From the NCBI GenBank assembly GCA_023381615.1, contig JAMCQL010000060.1:1-64000 (forward strand): a stretch of 64,000 bases of DNA. Reading direction: 5' to 3'. Position 1 is the first letter of the stretch. Each line of letters starts with the position of its first letter. Origin of the DNA: Bacteroidota bacterium. GTDB taxonomy: Bacteria; Bacteroidota; Ignavibacteria; Kryptoniales; JAKASW01. The notes beneath the pieces were generated by a model, which was not told the DNA's origin, ran no database searches, and saw only the letters and a list, made by a program, of their open reading frames with translations. Shown here piece after piece: positions 39,231-49,246 of the stretch. The position numbers and the translations under genes were made by a program.

Positions 39231-42200
39231 ATGAAAAAGACAATATTCCTGACAATTCTTTTTATCACGGGTGCGAGCTTTGCGCAGAGCGACGATTTTG
39301 GAAAAAATAAAGTGCAGTACCGCTCCTTCAATTGGTATTTTATCCAATCCAAACATTTCGACGTCTATTTTTACCCTCAGGAATATTATTTGGCGGAATT
39401 CGCGGCGGAGACCGCCGAGTCCGCTTACTCATCTATAAGCAGGCATATCCACTACGATATTACCAACCGCATTCCGATAATCGTTTACGATTCGCATAAC
39501 GACTGGCAGCAAACAAACGTGGTTTCCGAATATCTTGAAGAAGGCGTCGGCGGAGTCACCGAAATGTTCAAGAACAGAGTCGTTGTGCCGTTCGAAGGCT
39601 CGTATCAATTATTCCGACATGTTATTCATCATGAGCTTGTGCACGCCGTGTTGAACGACATGTTTTACGGCGGATCGGTGCAGTCTATGATTGCGAATAA
39701 CGTTACACTCCAGCTCCCAATGTGGTTCAACGAGGGTCTGGCGGAGTATGAATCACTGAGATGGAATACCCAGTCGGACATGTACATGTTGGATGCGACT
39801 GTGAACGAATATCTTGTTCCAATTGACAGGCTTTATGGCTATTTCGCTTATCGCGGCGGACAATCCGTATGGTGGTACATCGCGAACAAGTATGGTGATG
39901 AGAAGATCGCGGAAATCTTAAGCCGCATCAGGAGCACGCGCAGCGTGGAGCAGGGTTTTAAGAGTGCATTGGGAATAAGCATCAAAGAATTATCGAAGCG
40001 CTGGGAGCACGAACAGAAAGTGCTTTACTGGCCGGAAGTCGCAATCAGAAAACGCCCCGAAGATTTTGCCAAACGCTTGACCGACCACAAAGAGATTGGC
40101 GACTTCTATAATACAAGCCCGGCGATTTCTCCGCAGGGAGACAAGATTGCTTTTGTTTCCGACCGCGACGATTACTTCGGCATCTACCTCATGAGTGCAA
40201 CGGATGGGAAGGTCATCAAGAAGTTGATCGACGGACAGGCGACGAAGAACTTTGAGGAGCTTCATCTGCTGACACCGGGACTTAGCTGGTCTCCGGACGG
40301 AAAAAAGGTTGTGATCGCCGTGAAAAGCGGTTCGCACGATGCGATATTCCTGATAAATGTTCAGACCGACGATATGCAGAAAATTGAATTCGACAACCTC
40401 AACGGAGTGTTTTCCGTTTCATGGTCGCCGGACGGCAACAGACTTGCGTTCGTCGGCGATAAAGCCCAGCAATCCGACATCTATATTTACGATTTGAAAA
40501 ACAAAGTCCTCGCGAATCTCACCGATGACATCTTCAGCGATTCCGATCCGACATGGTCGCCTGACGGGACGAAGATATATTTTGTAAGCGACAGAGGAAA
40601 CTATCTCAGCAAAAGAGAGCTTCCCAAAAACTTCAAGATATGGAATTACAATTTCAATCAGGCGCACATTTACTCCGTTGATGTCGCGTCAGGGATGATA
40701 GAGAAGATCACAAATTCCGAAATCGGGGAAGACACGTACCCGGTCGCGGCTCCCGACGGAAAACATCTTTATTACGTTTCCGACAAGACGGGAATCGCCA
40801 ATCTTTATTACATGGATTTGACGACAGGCAAAAGCCAGCCGATGACCAACTCGATCAGCGGAATCTATCAATTCTCCATTTCGAAGGACGGATCGAAATT
40901 GGCATTCTCAAGTCTCGACAATGGCGGATTTGATATTTTTGTTCTGAGAGCGCCGAGTGACCACTTGTTGACAAACGACCATGTCCCGCTTACGGTGTTC
41001 ATGAAACAAAAGGTGAGCGAGCTTGAAGCGTCAAAGAAAGCTGAGGAAGCCAACCAAAAGGCGGAAGCTGCCCGCTCATCAACGGTCGATTCCACTCAAG
41101 TAAGAGATCTTTACGGCAAAGACATTCAAGTTGATTTGAGTAATTACGTCTTCGGGAAGAACGCAAATAGCGACAGCTTGTTCACCGTTCCTAACTTCAA
41201 CGATAATTTTAATGTAAAGGGAAATGTCGACAGCGCCGGCAACTTCCTTGCTCAAAAGTATAAAGTGAATTTCACTCCAGATATCATCTACGGTAATGCC
41301 GGCTACAATACTTTCTTTGGCGTGCAGGGAAGCACCATCATGGCGTTCAGCGACATGCTCGGTAATCATCAGATTTTCCTTCTTACAGATTTGATGGTCG
41401 ATCTCAAGAATAGCGATTATGCATTCGCATACAGTTATCTGCCTTCGCGAATCAACTACACGATTTACGGCTCGCACATCGCTCGGTTTCTTTATCTTAG
41501 TTCTCCTTACAGCGGGTACTTTGATCTCTACCGGTTCCAGACCTACGGAATTTCTCTCGGCGCCTCGTATCCTTTAGATAGATTCAATCGATTGGAAACC
41601 GGTTTCAGCTGGATGAGCCTCACGCGGGAAAATCTTGATGAGACATACGAGCCTGTGCAAAATAGGACTTTGTTTGTGCCGTCGCTTCGCTACGTGCATG
41701 ACAATTCTCTCTTCGGATATATCGCGCCAATAAACGGCTCGCGCTATTATGCCTATCTTTACGGAACTCCGAAAGTCGGCAGTCAGGGAATAAGTTTTAT
41801 AACCGGCATGGTTGACTATCGCGACTACATCAGGTTGTTCGGCACATTTTATACTTTCGCATGGCGAGTATTCGCGGGAACTTCAACCGGGTCAAATCCG
41901 CAGAAGTTTTTCATCGGAGGAGAGGACAACTGGATCAATGCGCAGTTCGACGGCGGCTTCATTCCTATCAGAAACGCGGAAGACCTCGAATTCCTGACCC
42001 CGGTTGTTCCGATGCGCGGTTACGATTACAACGCTAGATTTGGAAACAACTTTGCTTTGGTGAATATGGAATTCAGGTTCCCGATGTTTGGGTTCCTCGC
42101 CGCCGGGCCCATTCCGCTTTTCCAAACTTTCTTCGGTGCGGCGTTCGTCGATGTCGGTTCGGCGTGGGGATTCGATTGGAACAACAATTACGTGAAGTTC

Positions 42201-42380
42201 CAGGCATTTGACCACGACCTCAATGGGAACCTCGAGACGCGGGACTTACTTGTCGGCACAGGAGTCGGAACGAGATTTGTGATACTCTACTTCCTTGTGA
42301 AGCTTGATGTAGCTTGGAGTTTCAATCTCCAAAACTTCTCTCCGCCGAAATATTATTTCTCGCTCGGGTATGATTTTTAA
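39231..42380 (+). CDS. Secreted gluzincin-like protease domain fused to TolB/WD40-type propeller and Omp85/BamA-like beta-barrel
   Basis: HHELVHAVLND (HExxH) with downstream NEGLAEYES; repeated WSPDGKKV/SWSPDGNRLAFVGD/TWSPDGTKIYFVSD blades; C-terminal strand-rich region ending in ..YYFSLGYDF. Confidence 0.8.
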   Translation: MKKTIFLTILFITGASFAQSDDFGKNKVQYRSFNWYFIQSKHFDVYFYPQEYYLAEFAAETAESAYSSISRHIHYDITNRIPIIVYDSHNDWQQTNVVSEYLEEGVGGVTEMFKNRVVVPFEGSYQLFRHVIHHELVHAVLNDMFYGGSVQSMIANNVTLQLPMWFNEGLAEYESLRWNTQSDMYMLDATVNEYLVPIDRLYGYFAYRGGQSVWWYIANKYGDEKIAEILSRIRSTRSVEQGFKSALGISIKELSKRWEHEQKVLYWPEVAIRKRPEDFAKRLTDHKEIGDFYNTSPAISPQGDKIAFVSDRDDYFGIYLMSATDGKVIKKLIDGQATKNFEELHLLTPGLSWSPDGKKVVIAVKSGSHDAIFLINVQTDDMQKIEFDNLNGVFSVSWSPDGNRLAFVGDKAQQSDIYIYDLKNKVLANLTDDIFSDSDPTWSPDGTKIYFVSDRGNYLSKRELPKNFKIWNYNFNQAHIYSVDVASGMIEKITNSEIGEDTYPVAAPDGKHLYYVSDKTGIANLYYMDLTTGKSQPMTNSISGIYQFSISKDGSKLAFSSLDNGGFDIFVLRAPSDHLLTNDHVPLTVFMKQKVSELEASKKAEEANQKAEAARSSTVDSTQVRDLYGKDIQVDLSNYVFGKNANSDSLFTVPNFNDNFNVKGNVDSAGNFLAQKYKVNFTPDIIYGNAGYNTFFGVQGSTIMAFSDMLGNHQIFLLTDLMVDLKNSDYAFAYSYLPSRINYTIYGSHIARFLYLSSPYSGYFDLYRFQTYGISLGASYPLDRFNRLETGFSWMSLTRENLDETYEPVQNRTLFVPSLRYVHDNSLFGYIAPINGSRYYAYLYGTPKVGSQGISFITGMVDYRDYIRLFGTFYTFAWRVFAGTSTGSNPQKFFIGGEDNWINAQFDGGFIPIRNAEDLEFLTPVVPMRGYDYNARFGNNFALVNMEFRFPMFGFLAAGPIPLFQTFFGAAFVDVGSAWGFDWNNNYVKFQAFDHDLNGNLETRDLLVGTGVGTRFVILYFLVKLDVAWSFNLQNFSPPKYYFSLGYDF

Positions 42381-42442
42381 ATAACGTTTTTCCCAATTCT
42401 GTGAGAAGAAATGCTTCATCACAAAAACAAGGAGGATCAATC

Positions 42443-42643
42443 ATGAAGCTTATTACAATTGCCCTTTTGCTGACTGTGGCGCTTGTGGGTGCTTCGGCGT
42501 TCGCACAAGTGTCGAGCGGTAACTGTCACGGCAATTGACTTGTGCCCTGTTTTTTCGCCGGGCACATCGACTCCGGTTGTGAGCCTATCTTTCAGCTCAA
42601 TCACTCTACTTCCCAACGATTGCCAGCCTTTTCTCATACATTA
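42443..42643 (+). pseudogene. Frameshifted small secreted protein
   Basis: MKLITIALLLTVALVGASAFAQVSSGNCHGN* (42443-42538). A one-base shift restores VTAIDLCPVFSPGTSTPVVSLSFSSITLLPNDCQPFLIH*. Confidence 0.55.
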
Positions 42644-42702
42644 GTCTGGATGCTTTCAGGTCATCGTTGGTCAATCTCAAGAGTATTTCAACCAGTTCAC
42701 TG

Positions 42703-45700
42703 TCATCCACCGCTCTTTCCCTCCACAATCTTTATCTCTTCCTCCGTCAGCCCGTACAATTCGTACACGAGCGCATCAATCTTCTTGTCTGTGGCGGTGA
42801 TTTGGCGCTCGATTGGCTCACGCTCGCTGTCGAATTGCTTTGATTGCAGTTCTTTATGAAGTGAGAGCATGCGTTCGACGAGATTCACAAGGTCGTCGTG
42901 CATCTTCTTCTCTGCTGGATTGTTGAACTCGATATTCGGAATGGGAATACGATCTGTAACCACGGAGTCGAAATGCATAGTCCGAATTGCTTTGGCAAAA
43001 ATAAATCGATAGACAAACCAGTTGATTAGAGTAGACGATAAGATTCCGAGAACGAATTTATGAGAAAATGGCTCTTTGCACCAAAGTTGGTTTATTGTAT
43101 CAACAATGAGATAATTATTTCGTTCATTTTCAGGTATGATCGTCCCAATAATCTGAATGTGATCCGTTGGATTCTGAATGTGTGCAACAATATTTTGAAC
43201 AAGCAGAGAATTTTCGTGAACGAATGCATTCTCAGGCATTTCAATGACTTCACTCTTAGGCAAATAACCTTTTGGTTTTCTGTCGACTGCAAAACGGCCG
43301 AGTTGTTTTCCACCAAGGACTAAAATTCTTCCAGTTTTACCTAATGAGTTTTGGAACATTCCTCCTCGGCGGTTTACGGCAATATTCCCGAGCATTAGTT
43401 TTGTCGAAGTAATTTTTATGCCGATTTTTATTTCGGGTTCATCTAAACCGTTTATGAGAAAGCCAAATTGACTACACGCTTCCTTCCGAACAATCGCATT
43501 TAACCGGAAATCTTTTTCTTCGCGAGTTAGCGAGAGGTAGTTGCTCCGCTTTGCATCTTTTTGTGCAGCAAGTATTACTTGCTCAAGTTTTACTTCCTTC
43601 CAGACTTTTGAGACATCTACTATTGCTTCAATATCATCTAAAAGGAATTGCCGGACCCTTTCCCAATTAGAGGCATAGGTGAACGGCTTGGGAATAATGA
43701 ATCCAATCCGTCCATTCGATTTCAAAACTTTTCGTGCCTGCTTCATCATTAAGGCGGCGGTATCAGTTGTTCCCAATGCGAATTTCTTTTCAAGGTAATT
43801 TCTTTGCTCATCGAGCAATTCTGCCCCGTATGGCGGATTTCCAATTACAACATCGAATCCTTGAACCCCTTCTGCCCTGCGGACATCTCCCCATATAGGA
43901 GGAGACTGAGTGGGGGTTCTGAGAATTTCCGGAAACTCCGCCTCCCAATCAAACGGATTCACTTTATGCCGTATCTCTTCATCGAACAACTCGCCTTGTG
44001 CCATGAAGTCCGTTCCGATAAGAGAGTTACCGCATTTGATGTTGTTGGTGAGCGACGGAAGGTAAACCTCTTTAAGCGCGAGCGTCATTTGTGGGTTGAG
44101 CGTTCCGGCGTTCTCACCTTCAAGCACTTTCAGGTATAGCGACATTTGCGTTACTTCCACCGCCTGACGGTCTATGTCAACGCCGTAAATGTTGTTGACT
44201 AAAATATCCCGCTTCTTCCTCGCTGAAAGATGCAGGTTGCCGTTCGCATCTTTGTATGCATCCGGCACGTGCTGAACGGTTTGTATATCTTTCGGGTGCT
44301 GTGTGTACCACTCAATATGATAGTCGATTAGTTTTTGGAAGGCGCCGAGGAGGAACGATCCGCTGCCGCATGCGATGTCGATGATTTTTAATTTTGCGAC
44401 TTGCTTAGGCGAGAGCTTGAGCTTGTGCGAATTGCCCCTTCCCCTATCAGGGGAAGTGAGCACCTCTGGCGCCATGCCGCTTTGCGGCAGTTGGGGTAAG
44501 GTTTGCTTGTTGGCAACCTCACCTTGTCCCTTCTCCTTCGGCAAGCTCAGGACAGGCTCTAAAAGGGGAGGGGAACCCGTTTCTTTGTACAGCAGCTTTC
44601 CGAGTGTATTATCCACGATATAATTGACAATGTACTGCGGTGTGTAATAAACGCCTCCCGCTTTCCGAACCTCCGGCTTCTCCTCAATCCGTGTTGTCTT
44701 GGCGGTAAGATGAATTGTTTTGCCCAAAAACCTTTCGTAGATGCTCCCTAAGATCTCGACACCGATTTCATTGAAATGATATGGCGAGAACGGATAGTTG
44801 AGATTTTGGAGAATTTTGATCAGCACCTCGTCGCCTACTTCCAACTCTTCGCACTCGTGGGGAGAAAAGAGCAGTCCGTTATACAGTGAACGTCTTTGCT
44901 TGAAGAGATTAGTGAGCAGCGAATATAGAGAGATGCCGGGACGATCTTTCCACATTTGCAGAATGGCAAGGAGTGTGTTCTCCACTTCTATCTCGCGGTC
45001 TTCGCACACACGGAAGAATACGATGCGGTCAAGAATACGCTGGACGGATTCGTTGAGCGTGTAATCATTCAGCATTCGGCGGTTTTTCGGATGTTTGGCA
45101 ATATCGCGCGCCAGCTCTTCGCGCCACTTGGAAAGATCTTCGAGAAATGTTTTATCCAACTCAAAATCACCCGTGCGCTTTTGCAGCAGCTTGCTGGCGA
45201 GCGTGTCGAGCGAGCCGGCTTGGACAGCATCACGGGAGAACGTATCGAATAGGCGGTCGAACTCGTCAAGATAATGTTGATAGACAAGATCAAAATCCTT
45301 GATGATGCCTATTTTGGGTTTTCCATATTCGGGTTTATGTGTGCAATCGAAGACACGGAACTGTTCAAAGTCGGTGAGGATTGAAACCGGCACACGACCG
45401 GAAAAACCATACCGTTTCACCTGAAAGATTGCATCCTGGCTTTTCGATAGATCAACAAACGGCTTTTTGGCTTCGACAAAGAATTTTGTTTGTCCGTTGA
45501 TGCGGAAACGGTAATCCGGTTTCTTGATCGCTTCTTTTGCGCTCGACTTGTATGCATCCTCTGCGATATAATCCAGAATAGTCGCGTAATCTTTATATTT
45601 CGGGTCAAGCGTATCTTCAGATTCAAAAAGCTGTTGTTGTTCCAGTACCGCTTTTTCAACCGACGTTTTCACGCGTCCTTCGGGAACGACTTCCTGCAGA

Positions 45701-45876
45701 AAGAGTGGCTGCATGGCGCGGTTATGAACATCCCAACCTAATGCCTCAAAGAACGGGTCTATGAGCTGCTGACGTGCCTGCGTTTCGTTGAATGCGGGTG
45801 ATTTAAGTTGGTAGATGTTTTCATTGAAGAAAGTAATGAGCTTTTCGATTTGTGCCCTAGCATCCTGTCTCTTCAT
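42703..45876 (-). CDS. Eco57I-like/type IIG restriction enzyme-adenine methyltransferase
   Basis: N-terminal PD-(D/E)XK-like PDYRFRINGQTKFFVEAKKP; IIDIACGSGSFLLGAF (motif I), VVIGNPPYGAELL (NPPY motif IV); TaqI-like C-terminal specificity-type region. Confidence 0.88.
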   Translation of the reverse strand: MKRQDARAQIEKLITFFNENIYQLKSPAFNETQARQQLIDPFFEALGWDVHNRAMQPLFLQEVVPEGRVKTSVEKAVLEQQQLFESEDTLDPKYKDYATILDYIAEDAYKSSAKEAIKKPDYRFRINGQTKFFVEAKKPFVDLSKSQDAIFQVKRYGFSGRVPVSILTDFEQFRVFDCTHKPEYGKPKIGIIKDFDLVYQHYLDEFDRLFDTFSRDAVQAGSLDTLASKLLQKRTGDFELDKTFLEDLSKWREELARDIAKHPKNRRMLNDYTLNESVQRILDRIVFFRVCEDREIEVENTLLAILQMWKDRPGISLYSLLTNLFKQRRSLYNGLLFSPHECEELEVGDEVLIKILQNLNYPFSPYHFNEIGVEILGSIYERFLGKTIHLTAKTTRIEEKPEVRKAGGVYYTPQYIVNYIVDNTLGKLLYKETGSPPLLEPVLSLPKEKGQGEVANKQTLPQLPQSGMAPEVLTSPDRGRGNSHKLKLSPKQVAKLKIIDIACGSGSFLLGAFQKLIDYHIEWYTQHPKDIQTVQHVPDAYKDANGNLHLSARKKRDILVNNIYGVDIDRQAVEVTQMSLYLKVLEGENAGTLNPQMTLALKEVYLPSLTNNIKCGNSLIGTDFMAQGELFDEEIRHKVNPFDWEAEFPEILRTPTQSPPIWGDVRRAEGVQGFDVVIGNPPYGAELLDEQRNYLEKKFALGTTDTAALMMKQARKVLKSNGRIGFIIPKPFTYASNWERVRQFLLDDIEAIVDVSKVWKEVKLEQVILAAQKDAKRSNYLSLTREEKDFRLNAIVRKEACSQFGFLINGLDEPEIKIGIKITSTKLMLGNIAVNRRGGMFQNSLGKTGRILVLGGKQLGRFAVDRKPKGYLPKSEVIEMPENAFVHENSLLVQNIVAHIQNPTDHIQIIGTIIPENERNNYLIVDTINQLWCKEPFSHKFVLGILSSTLINWFVYRFIFAKAIRTMHFDSVVTDRIPIPNIEFNNPAEKKMHDDLVNLVERMLSLHKELQSKQFDSEREPIERQITATDKKIDALVYELYGLTEEEIKIVEGKSGG
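44434..44576. repeat. Palindromic repeat lodged in frame inside the restriction-methyltransferase gene
   Basis: CTTCCCCT-ATC-AGGGGAAG (44438-44456), GCCGC-TTT-GCGGC (44476-44488), CTTCGGCAAGCTCAGGACAGG word, right-end GGGGAGGGGAA (44565-44575) versus left-end CCCCTTCCCC. Confidence 0.75.
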
Positions 45877-45993
45877 GCCGTTGGTATTGCCTCTTGGCGG
45901 ATTGTGTTCGTCCGGCGTTTCCTTTGCCGTACCATTTTATGTGAATATAGATGGGGATTGTTGAAAAGTCGAAAAGGAGGAAGGTCGGGAGAG

Positions 45994-46032
45994 CGCAACC
46001 TGAAGAGCCTGCCCCGCCTTAGCGGGGTTGCG
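45994..46032. repeat. Nested hairpin upstream of the restriction-methyltransferase gene
   Basis: CGCAACC (45994-46000) ... GGTTGCG (46026-46032) enclosing CCCCGC-CTTA-GCGGGG. Confidence 0.65.
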
Positions 46033-46093
46033 GCTACCGTTATCCTCAGACTGTTCAAGGAGCTTGAGGGATTGGTAACAAGTGCAAAAAGAA

Positions 46094-47476
46094 CTACGCT
46101 TCTTTTGCCATTCGTGCCCGGCTCTTTCGCCAGTAGAGGTAAGCAGGCAAACCAAGCAGAACTAATCCCAAACCGAAAAGTGAATCGCGCGGATCGGTAA
46201 TGATCGTGTTGTAAACAAACCACACCGCCACGATAACAAAAACTGCCGGGACGAACGGATAGCCGATTGTTTTGTAAGGCCGCGGAGCATCTGGACGTTT
46301 CTTTCTAAGAATAAAAATTCCAAAAGTACCCAGAGCGTAGAAAAGCCATGAGGCGAAAATAACGTAAGTAAAAAGCTGATCGTAAGTGCCTGTAAGTGTC
46401 AGAACAGACGCCCAGAATCCCTGAACGATTAGAGAGAAATAAGGCGTTTTGTATTTAGGATGGACCAGAGAAATCCGTTTGAAGAACAGCCGGTCATTTG
46501 CCATCGCGAAGTAAACTCGCGCTGTCGTCATTGTGGTCGCGTTCACCGTGCCGAAGGTTGATATCATGACCACAACTGCAATCAGAGCCGCACCGTTGTT
46601 TCCGAAGAATTGTGAGATCGCGTCGGCCGCAACGAGGTTCGAGTGGGCGATGCGCTGAACGGGGAGGATATACATGTAAGCGAGGTTCGTAAACACGTAG
46701 ATCAGGATCACGGCGATTGTTCCGGTGATAAGCGCAATTGGAATATTTCTCTTTGCATCTTTCACTTCGCCCGCGAGATAGGTAACGCTGTTCCAGCCAT
46801 CGTATGCCCAGAGAACTGAGACAAGGGCGATTCCGAATGCGCTCAAAAGGGAAGCACTCTGGAACGTGCCAAAGAACGGGGTGTAAATGTGTGAGCCTTG
46901 CGTGCCGAAGACAAAGCAGCTCACGACTATTCCTGCGATTGCCAAGACTTTCAGTGAAGTGAAAAGTTGTTGAATGAATCCGCCGAATTGAACTCCGAAA
47001 TAATTCACAGTCGTTATAAAAGTAATCACGCCGATTGCTACGAGCTTAATTCCGACTTCGGGCATTATGAATAAGCCGAAGTTGATCTGGAGATTGTTCA
47101 GTGCCGGGAAAAAGAAGCCGAGGTATTTTGCAAATGCGACCGCAATCGCTGCGATAGAACCGGTCTGATAAACTATAAATGTGGTCCAACCGTAAAGAAA
47201 GGCAATGAAGTCGTTGTAGATTTCTCTGAAGTAAACGTACTGTCCGCCGGCGGCGGGGATCATCCCGGCAATTTCGGCGCTCGTCAGCGCACCGGCCAGT
47301 GAAAGCAACCCGCCGAAAATCCAGACCGCAATGATCCAGCCTGCATCGCCGAGCGTCATTGCGATTTTTTGTGGGACGAGAAAAATTCCCGAGCCGATAA
47401 TTGAGCCGATGACGACAGCAATCGCTGTCCAAAGGCCGAGTCGTTTGGCAAGTTTAGGTTGTTCTGCTTCGCTCAT
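46094..47476 (-). CDS. APC-family amino acid permease
   Basis: LGLWTAIAVVIGSIIGSGIFLVPQKIA and ~12 hydrophobic helices. Confidence 0.92.
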   Translation of the reverse strand: MSEAEQPKLAKRLGLWTAIAVVIGSIIGSGIFLVPQKIAMTLGDAGWIIAVWIFGGLLSLAGALTSAEIAGMIPAAGGQYVYFREIYNDFIAFLYGWTTFIVYQTGSIAAIAVAFAKYLGFFFPALNNLQINFGLFIMPEVGIKLVAIGVITFITTVNYFGVQFGGFIQQLFTSLKVLAIAGIVVSCFVFGTQGSHIYTPFFGTFQSASLLSAFGIALVSVLWAYDGWNSVTYLAGEVKDAKRNIPIALITGTIAVILIYVFTNLAYMYILPVQRIAHSNLVAADAISQFFGNNGAALIAVVVMISTFGTVNATTMTTARVYFAMANDRLFFKRISLVHPKYKTPYFSLIVQGFWASVLTLTGTYDQLFTYVIFASWLFYALGTFGIFILRKKRPDAPRPYKTIGYPFVPAVFVIVAVWFVYNTIITDPRDSLFGLGLVLLGLPAYLYWRKSRARMAKEA

Positions 47477-47758
47477 GTGGTTCTTCCTTTAAATGAAAAA
47501 GATGTAAAAGCGTTTCTCGCGAAGGGCGCAAAGGAGGACAATGTTTTCGCCAAGAGCGCAAAAAATAGATGGAACGTTATCTTGTCGGCGGGCTTTTTGA
47601 AAAACGCAACCAACTTCGACTTGGCTCACTCCTCCTTTTTGTTTTGAGAATATAGATTGAGTGGCGGCAAAAGGCAACAAATGTTGCCGACACCCAACAC
47701 CATGCCATACTTTGATTTTTACGTCCATGTTATTTAGATTTTTTAAAATGAGATTGAC

Positions 47759-48115
47759 ATGTTGACTAATTACATCCCGATTTTTCTCCTTCTCGCCGTA
47801 GCGGCTCTTCTCGGCATCGTTATGGCTAACATCAATCGTTTTCTTGGTCCGCGTCGCCCAACTTCCGAAAAACTATCAACTTATGAAAGCGGAATGGAGC
47901 CGATTAGAACAGCCCGCGAAAGATTCACTGTGCGGTTTTATCTCATCGCCATTCTTTTCATCTTGTTCGATGTGGAAATTGTTTTCATGTACCCGTGGGC
48001 GGTGAACTTTATGTCGCTAGGATGGTTTGGATTTATAGAGATGTTGATATTCGTTGTCATACTTTTGATTGGATATTATTACGCGATTAAGAAAGGAGCT
48101 TTGCAGTGGCAGTAA
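47759..48115 (+). CDS. nuoA: NADH-quinone oxidoreductase subunit A
   Basis: [40 protein letters not shown]. Confidence 0.95.
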   Translation: MLTNYIPIFLLLAVAALLGIVMANINRFLGPRRPTSEKLSTYESGMEPIRTARERFTVRFYLIAILFILFDVEIVFMYPWAVNFMSLGWFGFIEMLIFVVILLIGYYYAIKKGALQWQ

Positions 48116-48615
48116 ATAGATCGAATGAGAATGAAGGTTTCATAACTACTCGTGTCGATGCTTTGTTTAATTGGTCGCTGAAGAATTCTCTTTGGCCGAT
48201 GCCTCTCGGACTTTCATGCTGTGCAATCGAGATGATGGCTTTTGCCGGTCCGCGCTTCGATGTAAGCCGTTTTGGGGCGGAAGTTTTCCGAATGTCTCCG
48301 CGTCAAAGCGACCTCATGATTGTTGCCGGAACGGTTACATATAAAATGGCGAAAGTTGTTCGAAAAATTTACGATCAGATGCCGGATCCCAAGTGGGTGA
48401 TTTCAATGGGCGTTTGCGCTTCGAGCGGTGGAATGTATCGTTCTTATTCCGTCGTCCAGGGAATCGACCAGTTCGTTCCTGTCGATGTGTATGTTGCAGG
48501 ATGTCCTCCGCGTCCGGATTCACTCATAAAGGCGCTGATGGAAATTCAGAAGAAAATTCAGAACGGTGGAGTGAACTCGCCGGAACGTCAACTTGAAAAA
48601 GTATTTGTGGAATAA
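48106..48615 (+). CDS. nuoB: NADH-quinone oxidoreductase subunit B
   Basis: [54 protein letters not shown]. Confidence 0.96.
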   Translation: MAVNRSNENEGFITTRVDALFNWSLKNSLWPMPLGLSCCAIEMMAFAGPRFDVSRFGAEVFRMSPRQSDLMIVAGTVTYKMAKVVRKIYDQMPDPKWVISMGVCASSGGMYRSYSVVQGIDQFVPVDVYVAGCPPRPDSLIKALMEIQKKIQNGGVNSPERQLEKVFVE

Positions 48616-48621
48616 TCCGAG

Positions 48622-49173
48622 ATGAAAGAAAAAATCGAAGAGAAACTTCGCGCAGCTTTCGGCGATGGCATCGTTTCCGTCGTCGATTTCAAAGGGGAAT
48701 TGGCAGTCGAAGTGAAGAGAGATCGCATCGTCGAGGTTTGTAAGTTTTTGAAAGAGGATCCGGAATTAGATTTTAGCTATCTCTCCGATGTTTGCGGCGC
48801 AGACATGATGAATTTTGAAGACGCCTCGTCCCGCAAAGCGTATCTTGCCATCGAGCATGAGCACCGTCCGGAGCAGGTTCCGATTGAGGAAAGATTTCTC
48901 GTGGTTTATCAATTGACGTCTTTCAAGAATAAAGCGAAACTCAGACTCAAAGTAAAAGTTGACGGAGATAATCCGGTTTGTCCAAGCGTCACTTCCGTTC
49001 ATAAAGCGGCAGATTGGTACGAGCGGGAATCCTATGACATGTACGGGATTACTTTTGAAGGACATCCCGATTTAAGAAGAATATATATGCCTGAGGAATT
49101 TGAGTACAGCCCTCTTCGAAAAGACTTTCCGTTGATGGGCATCCCCGGGTCAATTCCTCTTCCGAGAAAATAA
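48622..49173 (+). CDS. nuoC: NADH-quinone oxidoreductase subunit C
   Basis: DWYERESYDMYGITFEGHPDLRRIYMPEEFEYSPLRKDFPLMG. Confidence 0.95.
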   Translation: MKEKIEEKLRAAFGDGIVSVVDFKGELAVEVKRDRIVEVCKFLKEDPELDFSYLSDVCGADMMNFEDASSRKAYLAIEHEHRPEQVPIEERFLVVYQLTSFKNKAKLRLKVKVDGDNPVCPSVTSVHKAADWYERESYDMYGITFEGHPDLRRIYMPEEFEYSPLRKDFPLMGIPGSIPLPRK

Positions 49174-49246
49174 AGGTTTTTAGCTCCAATTATGAATTGT
49201 GGATTTTGAATTGAGAATCAAAAATTGAAAATTAAGAATTAAAATA

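Noticed and set aside
42542-42859. 105-aa + ORF downstream of the secreted gene
   Set aside because: Mostly antisense to the 3' end of the restriction-methyltransferase; no recognisable domain.
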